A stretch of 52,896 nt of DNA from Terana coerulea (lineage: Eukaryota; Basidiomycota; Agaricomycetes; Polyporales; Phanerochaetaceae), in the NCBI GenBank assembly GCA_024811115.1, contig JAKOGH010000187.1, positions 1-52,896 on the forward strand. Direction: 5' to 3'. A program made the position numbers and the translations under genes. The notes beneath the pieces were generated by a model, which worked only from the letters and a program-made list of their open reading frames with translations, was not told the DNA's origin and ran no database searches. Shown one piece after another: positions 11,478 through 24,858 of the stretch (the first letter of the stretch is position 1; each line of letters starts with the position of its first letter).

Positions 11478-12821
11478 AGTTAAAGCCAGGGGAAAAGGGG
11501 AGGAAGAGGGATGGCTGTCTCCGAGAGGACTGTGGGGCACAGCTCGACAGTGGGCGATGTAATAAATTTCTGGTGAGAGAAGCGCCACCTCCGAATTAGT
11601 GAGTGAATGTCCAGATTCAAGTGTACCGTTGCTTCGATCCGACTTTTTCGTGCGGGAACCATGTCGCCAGTCAAAAATCTTCGGCTGAGCGACACAGTAG
11701 CCTGTCATCTCTTGAGTGGTATTCCCGAGCACGGCAGACTCGGGAAACCTAGCAAACAGTACACTCACACTGCTCCAGAACGAATAGCGTATAACACACA
11801 GGTCGAGAGGACAACATAATATGTGGTCTATGGGTGTTGCGCATAGCGGGCCAGCTCAATTGACAAACGCTTTGTACCGTTAGTGAGGCTTGAGTATTGC
11901 CCTAACTGGTAACAAAGTGCAGGTCAAAAGACTGATTCGGCATAAACAAATCCATAGAACACAGTTCTGGAAAACGTCTTTGCGCTGGGTGCGACACACG
12001 TCCGGAGTTTGTGGGAGAGCGAGCTGGAGTGGAAGCCTGTGCAGACCTTGAACTCTTCCGCCCGCCCGCAATCATAGTAATCCCAGCGCCGTTGTGTGTG
12101 AGCACGGTAGAGGTGCAGCTCGTAGTCAACGGCAACGCAGACTAGGTACTACCACTTCAGCACAAGCTCGCTACTGTGCATACCATCAGAACAACGGCTA
12201 GATGGGCTGGTCGAACACTTACAAATTGAAGGGGTGGTAGTAGACTCGCGGGAAAACGGGTGTAAGTTGTCTGGAGGCCTACACGTGAGGAAGAAGATGG
12301 GAGATGGGTATCCCCTGCGAAGGCGCAGCGCTTTCCACATATACAACGGTCAAGGCCCATCGCAGGAGAGTGTCCGCGGACGTGCACTGAGGGGCAAACT
12401 TCAGAAATGGTGGTGAAGGTGTGGTAAGAAACAGACAATATTCCTCGAGCGCCACCAGGATCACTCGCGATCAAAAAGGTCGCCATGCCGGCGTGCCGAA
12501 TTTCATTCGACCGCCAATAGCCGCTGGCAATGAACCATTGAGGACCACCACCACGATGTGCGTGGCTCTCGTGCACAGTGGCCTGTTGCTGGTTGTTCTC
12601 TGCTTTAGTCCTGGATCTTACACGTCTTTATTTCGGTATGTTGGTCTCAAGCTTTTTATTGTTTGTTTGACTTGTTACCATTTCATTTTACTGATCTTTC
12701 TGGCAAGGTATATAGCAGGGAGAACCACGTCGCATCCGCCCTAAGTTTTCCTGTAAGCATGTCTTTGGCTGTGCTCTTCAGCAGTACTCGTACCCTCTTG
12801 CTCATTTTCTGCTTGACACAG
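11478..12821. other. Intergenic region between divergent helicase A and membrane-protein gene
   Basis: No supported gene is seen. It should hold the promoter of helicase A (reading left) and that of the membrane-protein gene (reading right). A hydrophobic ORF at 12555-12744 could be an upstream exon or leader of the membrane-protein gene, but no good splice path was found. Confidence 0.4.
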
Positions 12822-14137
12822 ATGTCCGTGCAATGGGCTACACTGTGTGCTCTTCTCATCCAGCCGACATACGCTCTCCCCGGGCCCTCTTCGTCTCCGC
12901 CAGCGAAGCTGGGCACGTGTCACAGTCCATTCGTCAAACATGGGAGGTACCTTCGGACACCCTATCCATTCTGCTCATAATCGGCGGGGACGTGATATCT
13001 AAGGCACTCGCTCAGCTGTCCGGCAGGCGGATCGTGCCCGTTGCGTTCAGCTTCGGTTGGGTCGCCTACTCCTTCAACACCCTCATGTCTATCGTCGGGG
13101 ATGGTCGAATCATGCCACCGCCCGACTATGACACCAAGGTCATCAACGTCGTGAGCGGAATAACCCGCGAGAACCGCTCATGGGTCCTTGGTCGACTTCT
13201 GCGAGACTTCGAGCACCCACTGCCCGACGGCGTCGGGCTGAATCTCACCGTCTTCAAGGTTGTACCTGCCCCGCCAAACGGCACTCCAGCTCTAGACTGG
13301 ATTTATATCAGTGGGCTCATCACCATTCTCATCCAGCTAGGCATCGCTGCGATCCCCTGCGGGCTGTACGGCGACTGGAGCACCCTACTCATCACCGGCT
13401 CCGGCACCATCCTCGCTCTCGTCACAGGCTCGCTCCCGCAATGGCGCCTCGAGAAGTACGCGTGCCGGCGCAACCGGCCGAAGGTCATGCTGATCACGAC
13501 CGGCAACGGCACGCGCAACGTCATGCTCATCATCGACTCCGGCGTCGGACTCGACCTCGAGGACCTCGCGGCCGCCGAGTCACCAATGCTGCGGTACGAG
13601 CCGGGCGCGCGCAGGCATGTCATCTGCGGTCTACCTGCGGGCTTGTGGATCACTCAGACTGCATGCCTCGTCCTTGCGTTCCTCTGGATCCTTTTCCTCA
13701 TCACCGTCACCGCGCCGAAACAGAATCCGTGGTACTTGCTTGCAGTTGGCGGGCTCGGAATGGTCCAGAACGTGGTCGCCGCGGGTGCACGCAGGGCAAC
13801 TGGGACGAGCGGCATACACCTGGAGACGGTCGAGCACGTGAAGCAGAGAAAGACAATGGACGTGCTGATGGATGTTGAAGTTGCCTATCCAGGAGCGGGC
13901 AGGGTGCTACTACCTGAGTTCTTTCCGACCGAGAGCTTGCGGCCAGATGAGAACAAGTGGTGGAGTGGAGATAGGCAGGACTACGACGCGAGAAGGAAGC
14001 TGGTGCGTCCGGAAAGCGTTACGCACATGGACGTCAAGCCAGACGATCGAATCGTCGCTGTCCGTTCGGAATATCGGAATACCTTCGCGAAAGGTAGCAA
14101 GTGGGAGTCAGACATTAAGACGCGAAGGGACTCCTAA
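12822..14137 (+). CDS. Fungal multi-pass membrane protein of unknown function
   Basis: This is a conserved-looking membrane protein without an assigned function. A possible signal peptide starts at 12822 (MSVQWATLCALLIQPTYALPG). The main frame then runs openly to the stop at 14137, but going from the signal frame to the main frame needs a short intron or a one-base change around 12915-12960 that could not be settled. Hydrophobic segments include TLSILLIIGGDVISKALAQL, IVPVAFSFGWVAYSF, a long segment near ILIQLGIAAIPCGLYGDW, a Trp/Phe-rich one near WILFLITV, and WYLLAVGGLGMVQNVVAAG, suggesting about six membrane spans. The C-terminal 100 residues are charged and probably cytosolic. I recognise the pattern from many uncharacterised basidiomycete proteins. 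The gene converges on helicase B, and a damaged copy lies beside helicase A. Confidence 0.7.
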
Positions 14138-14411
14138 CGGAATACAATATTGTAGTCGATGCTAAAGAGGTGGTAGTACTGTATGTATCGGAATGCCAAC
14201 GAGAAAGAGATTAAAGATCACTTAATGTTGGGAATGCAATGTTGTGGGGAAATGAGCTCTATACATGTTAGGGGTAGAAACATCCTCTCGAGCATTGATT
14301 GTTGCTTCGCTAGTGTTCGCTCGGAACCTGGCATACATAACGGTTAGCCAGGACAGAGGAAGGGCCACGAATCATGTACTTGCTGGAATGATAGCCTTAC
14401 TGTTCAGACAT

Positions 14412-17400
14412 CTACTCTCGATCTTCCGGCCACACTCGATCGTCATTGTTCTCCTCCTCGTCCTCCGCATCGTATGTGTCTTGAAGGGTCGCTGATTCCA
14501 AGCGTCGACCAAGACTATTCAGGTCTCTTGTAGCTGCGCGCCTAACATCCTCGATGTAATTGCCGCTTTCCATAACAAGTGCACGTGTTTCCCATCTCGG
14601 TCTCTCTCCCCGCCATCCACCATTGATGTGGATATAGTTCATGAAGGAACGCCATAACGGATCAGGGAGAGCACGTTGGGGTCCCCAACGATGACAAGAA
14701 GCGCCTGAGCCCGAGTCACTGACACTGATAACCCGCGTAAGTCGTCGATGCCCGAAGCGCACGCTACCGGGTACGTACCATTCAGACGACGGGGGTTTGC
14801 AAGGAAACCCAACCCATGGCGTAGGTCATATTCGATGAAGTCGCGACTGCTGCGGACGGTGGAAATGATGATGACGCGGCGATCCTGCACAATACGATCA
14901 TCAACTCTATACTCTTAAAATTACGTGTTGCAATATACGTACGTGCCCTTGAAATTCTTCCACGGTCCCAACTTTGACACCTTCGGCAGCTTGCTTCAGT
15001 ATATTTCGGATTTTCAATACTTGTCCGTGATACGGTGTGATGACGCCAATGTCACTGTCGGCTGCACAGCGAGTGAGAGACAGTGCTTGAAACGGGAGTA
15101 AAACTCACGTACTAATCCGAACTTGGTGATCAGACCGCAGATGCTTGACATACGCCTTCACCTGCGAAGCCTCAAGCTGATTGAAAAATGAAGAGGACGA
15201 CCCTTCACGATTCTCCTCGCCCGAGACCGCGTGGAAAATAAGTGGAAATTGCTTGTTCATCAGGATCGGCGAGTCAAGATATGAGTCAGTGACGTTGGGG
15301 TCAGTGTGAGTGCGAAGCGAGTCGTTGTAGAACCGTTTGTTAGGAAAATCCAGGATGCAAGGGTGCGACCGGTAGTTTTGAACTAGCTGGACAAATCTTG
15401 GGAGCAATGTCAATTTGCATCCCCATATGAACGTAACGAAATATGTACGTTACGCCGTGCATGCGCCGCGCGTCATAAGCCTTTGACTCTAACAGCCTCT
15501 CGAGGTAACTCTTCTCCAGCCCCAGGTTGCGAGCCACGGACGACCGTATGACAGGCCCAAGTTGTTTCGGATCTCCAGCCAAAATGATGTTCGTCGCATT
15601 GTCGGCCATCGTCCTGATAGCGATCATCACCTCGGGCTCCGAAGCCTGGCCCGCCTCGTCCACGAAGATGTGGGTGAAGTTGCCCCGAGGCATGCCGACA
15701 CCGTGAGCAAAGGACGCTGAGATGCAGGTCGTGACGACAACGCGGAACTGTTGCAGAATGGGCAGATCCGGGACTGTGAAGTGTCCGGCAGGCGTCGTGC
15801 AAGTGTAGCCTCGCAAGGAGTCAGGGACGTGCTCTGTGGTTCTCGAGGGCGCGTAGAACCTGAAAAGCTCGTTCCTCTTCAGCATCGTGAGCCGCCGCGC
15901 AATATTATCTGCGGCGCTGTTGCTGGGCGCGCATGCTAGAATTTTGGCGTGTGGGTCTTGGTGTAGGAGCTGAAAGATCGCTTCAACGATGGTCGAAGGT
16001 CTTGCCGGTGGCGGGACTTGTTGAGGAGAACTGAGCTTTAGAGCGCACCGAACAGGGGAACCGCACTCACGGTCCGACCACAATGAAAGGTGGAGAGCCC
16101 GCGGGCAACCGTGTAATTGCGGTCACAGCCAACAGTTGAGATGGGTTCTGCGCGATCAGCTTGTTAAACACGTCGAGCTGTGAACGATTTTCCGACCGGG
16201 GCCTGTTTGCCTCGTTCTCTGGCGAATGTGGAAACAGTAGATGCCCTGCCGTAAAATCGGCATCGAGGGCTTGGTGTTCTCTCCGAAAAGGCTGCCGATT
16301 GAGCGTGAAGCGTGCGCGATAGAGCTTCGTGGGAGTCCACCCTTCGAACGACCAGTTGAATTTCAAGCTAACACCTAACCCGTGAACGATATGAACGCGG
16401 CCTTCATACCATATTCCGGAGTTGACACCTGGCCCGAGCGGTTGTACTAGGACTCCGTCACCTAAATATCACGAAATGAGCAGGTATACCACGCAAGGAC
16501 GGTGCCAGTGTTACCAATGAGTATATTGAGGCGCCTTTCAGCTAGACCACGAACATCCAGGCTGTGAAATTAGTCAGCGAGGAACTGACCTCAAGTTGTA
16601 GTCAGCGAAGCACAAACTAGTAGAGCGAGTTGTGTTCAGTCAAAACGGTGGAGTGGATGTCATGCCATGTCAGATCCATGCTGGCGTTCACAAAGTCAGC
16701 TTGAGGCAATGAAGCGAAGATGGACACTTACTCGCTCCGAAACTCTTCCGCCCATATTAGACTTTTGAACCAGGGTCCATACGTAGCAGGCTCCAAACGT
16801 CGAGGCAGAACAGTACTTCGGAAATTGAGGATGATATTATCGATTGTCCGACCATGAGATAATATCTGCCACACTTGTGACGGGATGGCGGCGTGTGGGA
16901 GTTTATTCACATAATGAATAGAGCGAATGGCCTGGGGTTCCTCCCCCCTGACGATCTCAGCTGGGAGTGGCCGGTCCTGTCGTTTGGTGGGGAAAAATGG
17001 CGCGGAGGGCTGCAGGGCCTCGTAGTCCGCGGGGTCGCTGACCACAGCGCGGAGATGACGAGTGATCGTGAAGCGTGCAACGAGCTCTGCGTCCTCGAAA
17101 GTGAGCTCCACCAGATCTTCGTACGTTCCTATATTTTGAGTTGCAAGAGAAACGACAACGTTCAGATCCTTCCCAGGGGTAATCCTGTGGGCTACTTCTC
17201 CGTCCTCAACAGAGAAGCTTAATCCGAACTTGTCAGCTATGTGTTGGTCGAAAATAGAAAGAAAAAGGTCGCTCACGGGCTTGACCGTCTGGACAATGAA
17301 GACGTGAGCCTGGCGTTCTTTAGGACGATTTTCAGCCCCTCGTCGGTGGTCTTCACGACCAATGACCCTTTCACCCCAATCGCAGCAGCAGCTGGTTGAC

Positions 17401-17812
17401 AACGCCGAAATCGAGTTTCGGCTGGTGGGATACGATGACACCATGTTTGTCGTTCGGCGCTTTCTCCGAGAGTGCTGCGACCGCCCTTGGGCTCCGCCCG
17501 ATTCCTGTGAGTCCTAGTGCTGTTGTGTCGCTCCCAATCGGCGGCGAGCACCCGCATGCCGCAGATCGGACACAGCCTGTGCCCAGAGATATCGGCCTCA
17601 GCTTCGTCTGCATCAATGTGCGGCGAGACTCCCTGCTGCTGAGCATTACTGTAGTGCTGCTTGCTGTCAATGTGCTGCTGCCAAGCCCGCGACACGGTCA
17701 TTTTGCATATGCGGCAATAGAGCGACTGCACGCCGAAGCTCTGCATGCTCAGGCGTTTACCGTCCATGGGCCAGTCGACGTTTCTGGAGGCGAAGTCAGT
17801 GGCAGTCGGCAA
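14412..17812 (-). CDS. Zinc-finger SF1 RNA helicase, MOV10/SDE3-like (copy B), frame-damaged
   Basis: Paralogue of copies A and C with the same domain order. Fingers YCRICKMTVSRAWQQHIDSKQH and LCPICGMRVLAADWERH open the protein, followed by the MOV10-type middle and the helicase core: FVDEAGQASEPE, GDPKQLGP, VGTVEEFQGQ and VSVTRAQ. The tail is acidic. The 5' end is uncertain: a 53-nt intron seems to end at ~17788, and the exon upstream, which should carry the CCCH finger, is not clear. Frame breaks are seen at ~17490, ~17390, ~15998 (inside the Walker A coding sequence, where an extra T also comes with Gly to Ala) and ~14663. Unless these are sequence errors the gene cannot make a working ATPase. 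Intron positions match copy A, including one inside the P-loop. Confidence 0.8.
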
Positions 17813-18074
17813 CAGAGGGGGGGCATATCAACGTACCTCGCTTAAGTGTAACGTCGATTCCGACAAGCGCCTCGGTGGGACAACCATCAATCCAAAACGC
17901 GCACGCAGTGTGCTCACCCCGGCCATGAGGTAGGATGCACCGAGAAACGTACACACATCACAGAGGATACACTCCGTGCCTCATAAGGGACGGTGAACTC
18001 ACCTTCTCACCGAGCGCACATCATACACCGCAGTTCCAAAGAGGAAGCCCAGGCAGCTTGCATGATCATATCTA

Positions 18075-19628
<1,554 letters not shown>

Positions 19629-20060
19629 TTCTGTCAGAAAGGTTGAGAAGAGGAATGCGCGAGAGGTTGTGCGGAGAGTGAGTGCACACGCGTCGACCGC
19701 TGTCACGATGAGCGTACATCACAGAGCGTTACAAGCGCCATAACGTGTGTTACCGTCACTCAGAGCGCATCACGCTGCCGAGTAGTAAGTAACTGACTCC
19801 AGACTCCAGAGTTTTGACTATGAGGTTCGCTGTCGAGTACTATTCGAGTACTGTCAGCTAGGATATTATTTCCCGAGACTGATTGATAAGTTTTAATTGC
19901 ATGTGCGTATACTAGTACCGCCGTTGATAGGCTCGAATCGACGGTTAGCACATCAGTTTTGACTCTTGCCGGTAACATTGATGACGGAGAACGAGAAATG
20001 ACCACAGTAGGAAACATTGAATTGCAGCATTTTGGAGAAAACGTCTCCGCCCTTGTTGCT

Positions 20061-21978
20061 CTACGCATCCGGAATTTTTGCGAACGAAGCAACCGTCATT
20101 GCCTTATAGCTCTCTTCGCTGTATGGCCGATAGCGATGCTGGTAGAAAGGCTCCATGCTGAACCACGTGCCCGAATCAGCAATTTCAACAAGGATAGGGC
20201 AACTGCTTACCTTGCGGGTACATTTATACATCCGCGTCGATGAGTGAAGAGGTCATACCCGAACTTCCCGTTGTGTTCGCCGTCTAATATTCCTTGAGCT
20301 AACAGAACTTCAAGTAGAATACCATTTGGCACTTACATCCAGAGTTGCCATGACCTGTAAAAGGCATCTCATGCACTAGATGAAGTATCTATGAGGAAAC
20401 GAAGTTGTGACGGGAGCCAATCTTACCTGCGAGTTGCATGACTGTATCGTTGATTGCTATCTGACCGCTACTCGTCCTTGCAAGAACTATGCTCGATCAG
20501 TCAGCCTTCCGTTTTTCATCTTTGTCTAAGCTGGCTTACTCTGCTTTTTGACGTCGTCGCTGTTCGTGAAGGCGTATACGACAAGCGGTGACGGTCTACA
20601 CGATGCGGTATCCAGCTTTCATGAGTACTGATTATAGCTGAGATATTTTGTCACTGCGACGTACCGCGTCGCGACAACATCGATGGCTTCCTCAACGCCT
20701 TCGACCTCCACCAGAGGCAGTATTGGCCCAAAAATCTCGCTATGGGTATTTGTTAACATTTGCGTATAGCGCACAAGCGACGGAGACTCACTCTTCGAAG
20801 CAGAGCGTCGCCGAGCCTGACCCCGGCGACGACTGTGAACTCTACACTAAGTTTTCCATCTGTTTCACCACCGAGTATTATCCTTCCTTCTGTCTCTTTT
20901 AAGAGGTTCGTGATGCGCTTGTAATGCTTTTCGTTGACAACTCTGGTCATGGCAGAACAGGTTGGAGCCGGAAAGAACGAATTATAGACCTGGCTCAAAG
21001 CTTCTTGAAAGGATGCAGATATGGAGCGAGGGACAAGAACATAGTCTGGAGATACACAGAGCTAAGACATCTGTTAGTCAATCATGACTCGCTGTCACCG
21101 ATAATGACTCACTTGACCGGAGTTTTGCACCTTTCCATACAGTATGCGCTTTGCGGTAAGTTCTATGTCGCAATCTGGTGCGATAATGACAGGACTCTTG
21201 CCCCCAAGCTCCAAAGTGACCGGAGTGACATGCTTAGCTGCGGCTTTCGCGACAATGCGCCCAACCATTCCACTTCCTGTGAATGAGATATGCGCCCATC
21301 GTAAATCCAGCAGAGCTGTTGTCTCTTCAATAGCACCGTTGACAACAACATAGCTGGCGGGATCCATATATTTGAGGAAGAGCTCGGCCAATAGTGTGGC
21401 ACTCGCCGGCGTGTATTCATTCAGCTTGAGAACCGTTGGACAGCCTGCAGCGATAGCGCCCATGAGCGGGGACAGACCCAACACAAGCGGGTAGTTCCAA
21501 GGCCTGTGCAAAAGGATGAGGCCTTTCTTTAGCATAACACCACCAATCGGGCAGTCCAGCACTCACGATATCAATAGGACGACGCCCTTGGGAACGTGGT
21601 AGATGGTAGTATCCCAGGAGCTCCGCCACGCTTCAACAGCTGGTTTCTCAGGTTTGTCCCATTCCTCGAGATTTTCCACCGCCCTAAGGCAACCCTGGAC
21701 GATGGGCGTGATTTCTAGGGCAGTCGTCTCTTGCCTAGGCCTCCCAAGGTCAGCAAGGACAGCATCTTCTAAGCAAACTATGTTTTCCTGCATCAAGCGC
21801 GCAAGTTGCAATAGCTGATCTCGACGATAGCTCAGAGGCTGTGTCTTCCCAGAGTTGAAGGTCTGTACGAGTCGGGCGTGGGTCTACAATTCGAGCATCA
21901 CCGACGATTGCTCCATGCAGAGACAGGTGTACTTACCTGCCGTATAGTATCAATGGAAGTGTACTGTAGCTCGTGCAT
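20061..21978 (-). CDS. Aldehyde dehydrogenase, class 3/fatty-aldehyde type (copy 1)
   Basis: NAD(P)-dependent enzyme that oxidises aldehydes to acids; class 3 members often act on long-chain or aromatic aldehydes. The start MHELQYTSID at 21978 is followed by a 50-nt intron after residue 14. Seen motifs: PWNYPLVLGLSPLMGAIAAG, the cofactor loop FTGSGMVGRIVAKAAAKH, the general base in TLELGGKSPVI, and the catalytic Cys in GQLCVSPDYVLVPR, just after an intron. The end is EMPFTGHGNSG, FGYDLFTHRRGCIN and a last exon ending KIPDA. The frame is intact through about nine exons. No C-terminal membrane anchor is seen, unlike yeast Hfd1, so it is probably soluble. It lies head-to-tail with copy 2, suggesting tandem duplication. 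The substrate is not known. Confidence 0.93.
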
Positions 21979-22604
21979 GGAAGTCTTGTTGTGAGAGTTA
22001 GAGGTCGGCGAGGTATGAGGAAGTGTTTGAAGTTGGCCTTAGTATGAACATGCCACGGGATACGGCTGTTTTGGTCGTGTGAAGCACCGCATTCCAATTC
22101 AGTCCCATTCCATATAAGCATGCCTCATCGCGTGAGAAAGTAGCAGCCCAGCGTGAGCGAGTCTAACTTGGGATATCGTCACGGACATGATGGTAGGCAA
22201 AGACAGCCTGTACTAGACGCCTTGACCGACATTCTCCGCCTACAACCTCTCAGCTGATGCGCCATCAGGTGCATCAAACGCCACAAAGGTGTCGTTCCTC
22301 TCTTTGAGGACCTGATAACGTGCTTGGCGTGGTCCTAGCGAAGCTCCATCGCTCTGAGTTAACGTTGTTGTTAAACACCTGATAAAAATCCATGCATTTG
22401 CTTAATATCAAGTTCTCTGGGTGACGACGGCCACCAAGAGTTTGTTGCAAGTCGCTACTGAGTTTAAATAGCCTCGAGCTGCAGCCATGAACTTTCTGAT
22501 GACTGTCGTACCTACAATGATTCGGTATAAAAATGCAATAAATACAGCGTTGTCCCTAGATATAATCGACGTTGTTGGGTGGCTCAGAGTATTGTACAGT
22601 CGAT
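21979..22604. other. Spacer between tandem aldehyde dehydrogenase genes
   Basis: No gene is seen. On the minus strand it holds the promoter of copy 1; a TTATATGG-like box lies at about 22109-22117, roughly 135 bases before the ATG. The left-hand part carries AT-rich sequence such as GTTAACGTTGTTGTTAAAC near 22357. It also contains the end of the copy 2 transcript. Confidence 0.4.
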
Positions 22605-24545
22605 TTATGCTTCAGGAATTCGGGCAAATGCTCCCATGGTCATCACCTTGTAACTCTCCTCCGTGTACGGAAGGTAGCGGTACTTGAAAAACGGCTCCAT
22701 CCTGATTACGAAGGATATTTCATGAGCTGAGCAGAGAAAGTGTGTTGAAAGCGGCTTACTCGGGAGGGACATTGATATACGATTTACGGTGCGTGAAGAG
22801 GTTGTAGCTGTGGATGCCCATGTATGCCCCGTCTTTGATGTACAGTTAGTAATCAAGCTTTCTGACGGCATACTCAATGTGTGCTTACAGCCAGATTCCC
22901 CATGACCGCCGAACGGCATCTCATACACTGAGCAACCATTTAGTAACCGACACTGGCAAGTGTGGGGAATAAGCTACTCGCCCGCAAGATTGATGATGGT
23001 ATCGTTCATGACAACCGTCCCGCTATCTGTCTTCTCAAGGACTAATCAAAGCACCTCAGCGTCATGCAAGATAATAAATCAAATATATCCTCACCCAGAT
23101 CTTTGACATCATTGCTGTTTGTGAATGCGTATATGACGAGCGGACAGGGTCTATATGAATGCGTAAGATACGGGTCATGACAGGAAGTCATTTTCTGTGC
23201 TTACCGGTTGGCTATAATCCGAACGGCTTCACCCACATCGTCCACTTCTAGGATAGGAAGGATGGGCCCAAAGAGTTCTCTAGATGATTTAAGAAGTTTG
23301 AATGCTGTATAGTATCAAGTTAGGCGTGAAATAAACTCACTCTTCCATCAGAACATCATCCAGCTTCACGCCTTCCACGATTGTGAGCTCCATTCTCAGG
23401 TCGTCGCCCGTCCTCCCGCCTAGGATAACCTTTCCTTTGGTTCTTTCTAGCAATGACTTGAGGCGCGTGAAATGAGCATGGTTGACAATCTTGGACCAAT
23501 TGGAATCGTCGTGCAGTGGGTCAACGGGGAAGAAGGAGGCGTAGACCTTGGCGAGCGCTTGCTGAAATTCCTTCGAAACTGAGCGTGGGACGAGCACATA
23601 ATCCGGGGAAACGCAGAGCTATGATGGAGTGATAAGTGAGGTAAACATCTCCAGTGATATTGTGCTTGCCTACCTGACCCGTGTTCTGCACCTTGCCGTA
23701 TAGAGTACGCTTCGCTGCAAGTTCCAGATCGCAATCTGGAGATATGATCACTGGGCTCTTGCTGCCCAGTTCTAGGGTAACGGGGGTTACGTGAACGGCT
23801 GCGGCCGCCGCGACGATACGCCCAACGTTGGCGCTTCCAGTGAAGAAGATGTGGCCCCACTTCAAGTCCAGGAGTGCCTTTGTCTCAGACACGGCGCCAT
23901 TGATGAGCGCGAAGCTAGCTGGATCAAGGTATTGTGGGACAAGATCGGCGAGGAGGGCAGCAGTGGCGGGGGTACATTCCGACGGCTTGAGCACGGTTGG
24001 GCAGCCGGCGGCAATGGCTCCAACGAGAGGCATGAAGGTCAGAACGACCGGGAAGTTCCAGGGTCTAGGTGGTGGACATGTTACATTGACGACATAGCGT
24101 AGTAGACGTATATGTAACCACTCACGAGATCAACAAGACGACACCCTTCGGTACGTGATAAATTGTGGTGTCCCAGGAACCGCGCCACGGTTCAACATTC
24201 GGTTTCTCATGCTGCGACCAGTCCTCGAGTTTCTCAACCGCATGGAGGCAGGCTTGTATAACAGGCGAAATTTCCAAAGCGGTCGTCTCTTGACGTTGTC
24301 TGCCGAGGTCCGCGAGCGCGGCATCTTCGAGGGCTACACGGTGGTCCTGCATCATGCGCGCGAGCTGTAGTAACTGACGGCGACGATAGTCCAACGGCCT
24401 GGTTGAACCCGACCTGAATGTCTGGTTGAGTTGCGCATGTGTCTGAAGAAAATACCAACATAAGCTATTGTAGACGGGAAAAGGTAAATGTACTAACATC
24501 GCGGATCTCCTCAAAGGAATTGTACCGCAAAGAGTTTGCAGACAT
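22605..24545 (-). CDS. Aldehyde dehydrogenase, class 3/fatty-aldehyde type (copy 2)
   Basis: Paralogue of the neighbouring copy 1. It starts with MSANSLRYNSFEEIRD at 24545, split by an intron after residue 16 as in the third copy. It carries DTTIYHVPKGVVLLIS, the cofactor loop FTGSANVGRIVAAAAAVH, GQLCVSPDYVLVPR with the catalytic Cys right after an intron, and EMPFGGHGESG. It ends YLPYTEESYKVMTMGAFARI and PEA. The loop around the general-base Glu reads LELGSKSP, where copy 1 and the third copy have LELGGKSP; a Ser in the second Gly position is unusual, and its effect is unknown. The frame is intact. A TATA box lies 55 bases upstream of the ATG. It is likely cytosolic; the substrate cannot be told. 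Confidence 0.92.
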
Positions 24546-24599
24546 GGCGTCAACCGAGAGGAACGAGGAGGGTGAGCCTGAGGACGCACCTGTTTCTCG

Positions 24600-24606
24600 T
24601 TATATA
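24600..24606 (-). promoter_or_regulatory. TATA box of aldehyde dehydrogenase copy 2
   Basis: TATATAA on the minus strand, about 55 bases before the start codon at 24545. This is within the spacing expected for a fungal TATA-driven, often inducible, promoter. The rest of 24546-24858 holds only the promoter and the 3' end of helicase C. Confidence 0.5.
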
Positions 24607-24858
24607 CCCCTTGTCCGCTACTAGGCGACTGCCGCGATGCAACACATGACTTCGATTGGCTTAGTGGCGCATCTACTCGAGGAGCCCACTGATGAAACGC
24701 CATGATTGAGTTTGCGGTAAGTGTACCACAGGCACGTACGATTATACTGATGAATAGTGCAGCCAGACGCTGTCGTCGTTAGCATGGGTTGAATACGCGA
24801 TGAATTGAATCAAGCACTGTAGTAATTGGTGTTAGGCTGACGGCATATGTCAAGTACA

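Noticed and set aside
13180..13878. 232-codon Arg/His-rich ORF overlapping the membrane-protein gene
   Set aside because: It is a GC-rich shadow frame of the membrane protein, which has the consistent hydrophobic pattern and a related copy at 7.6-7.9 kb.
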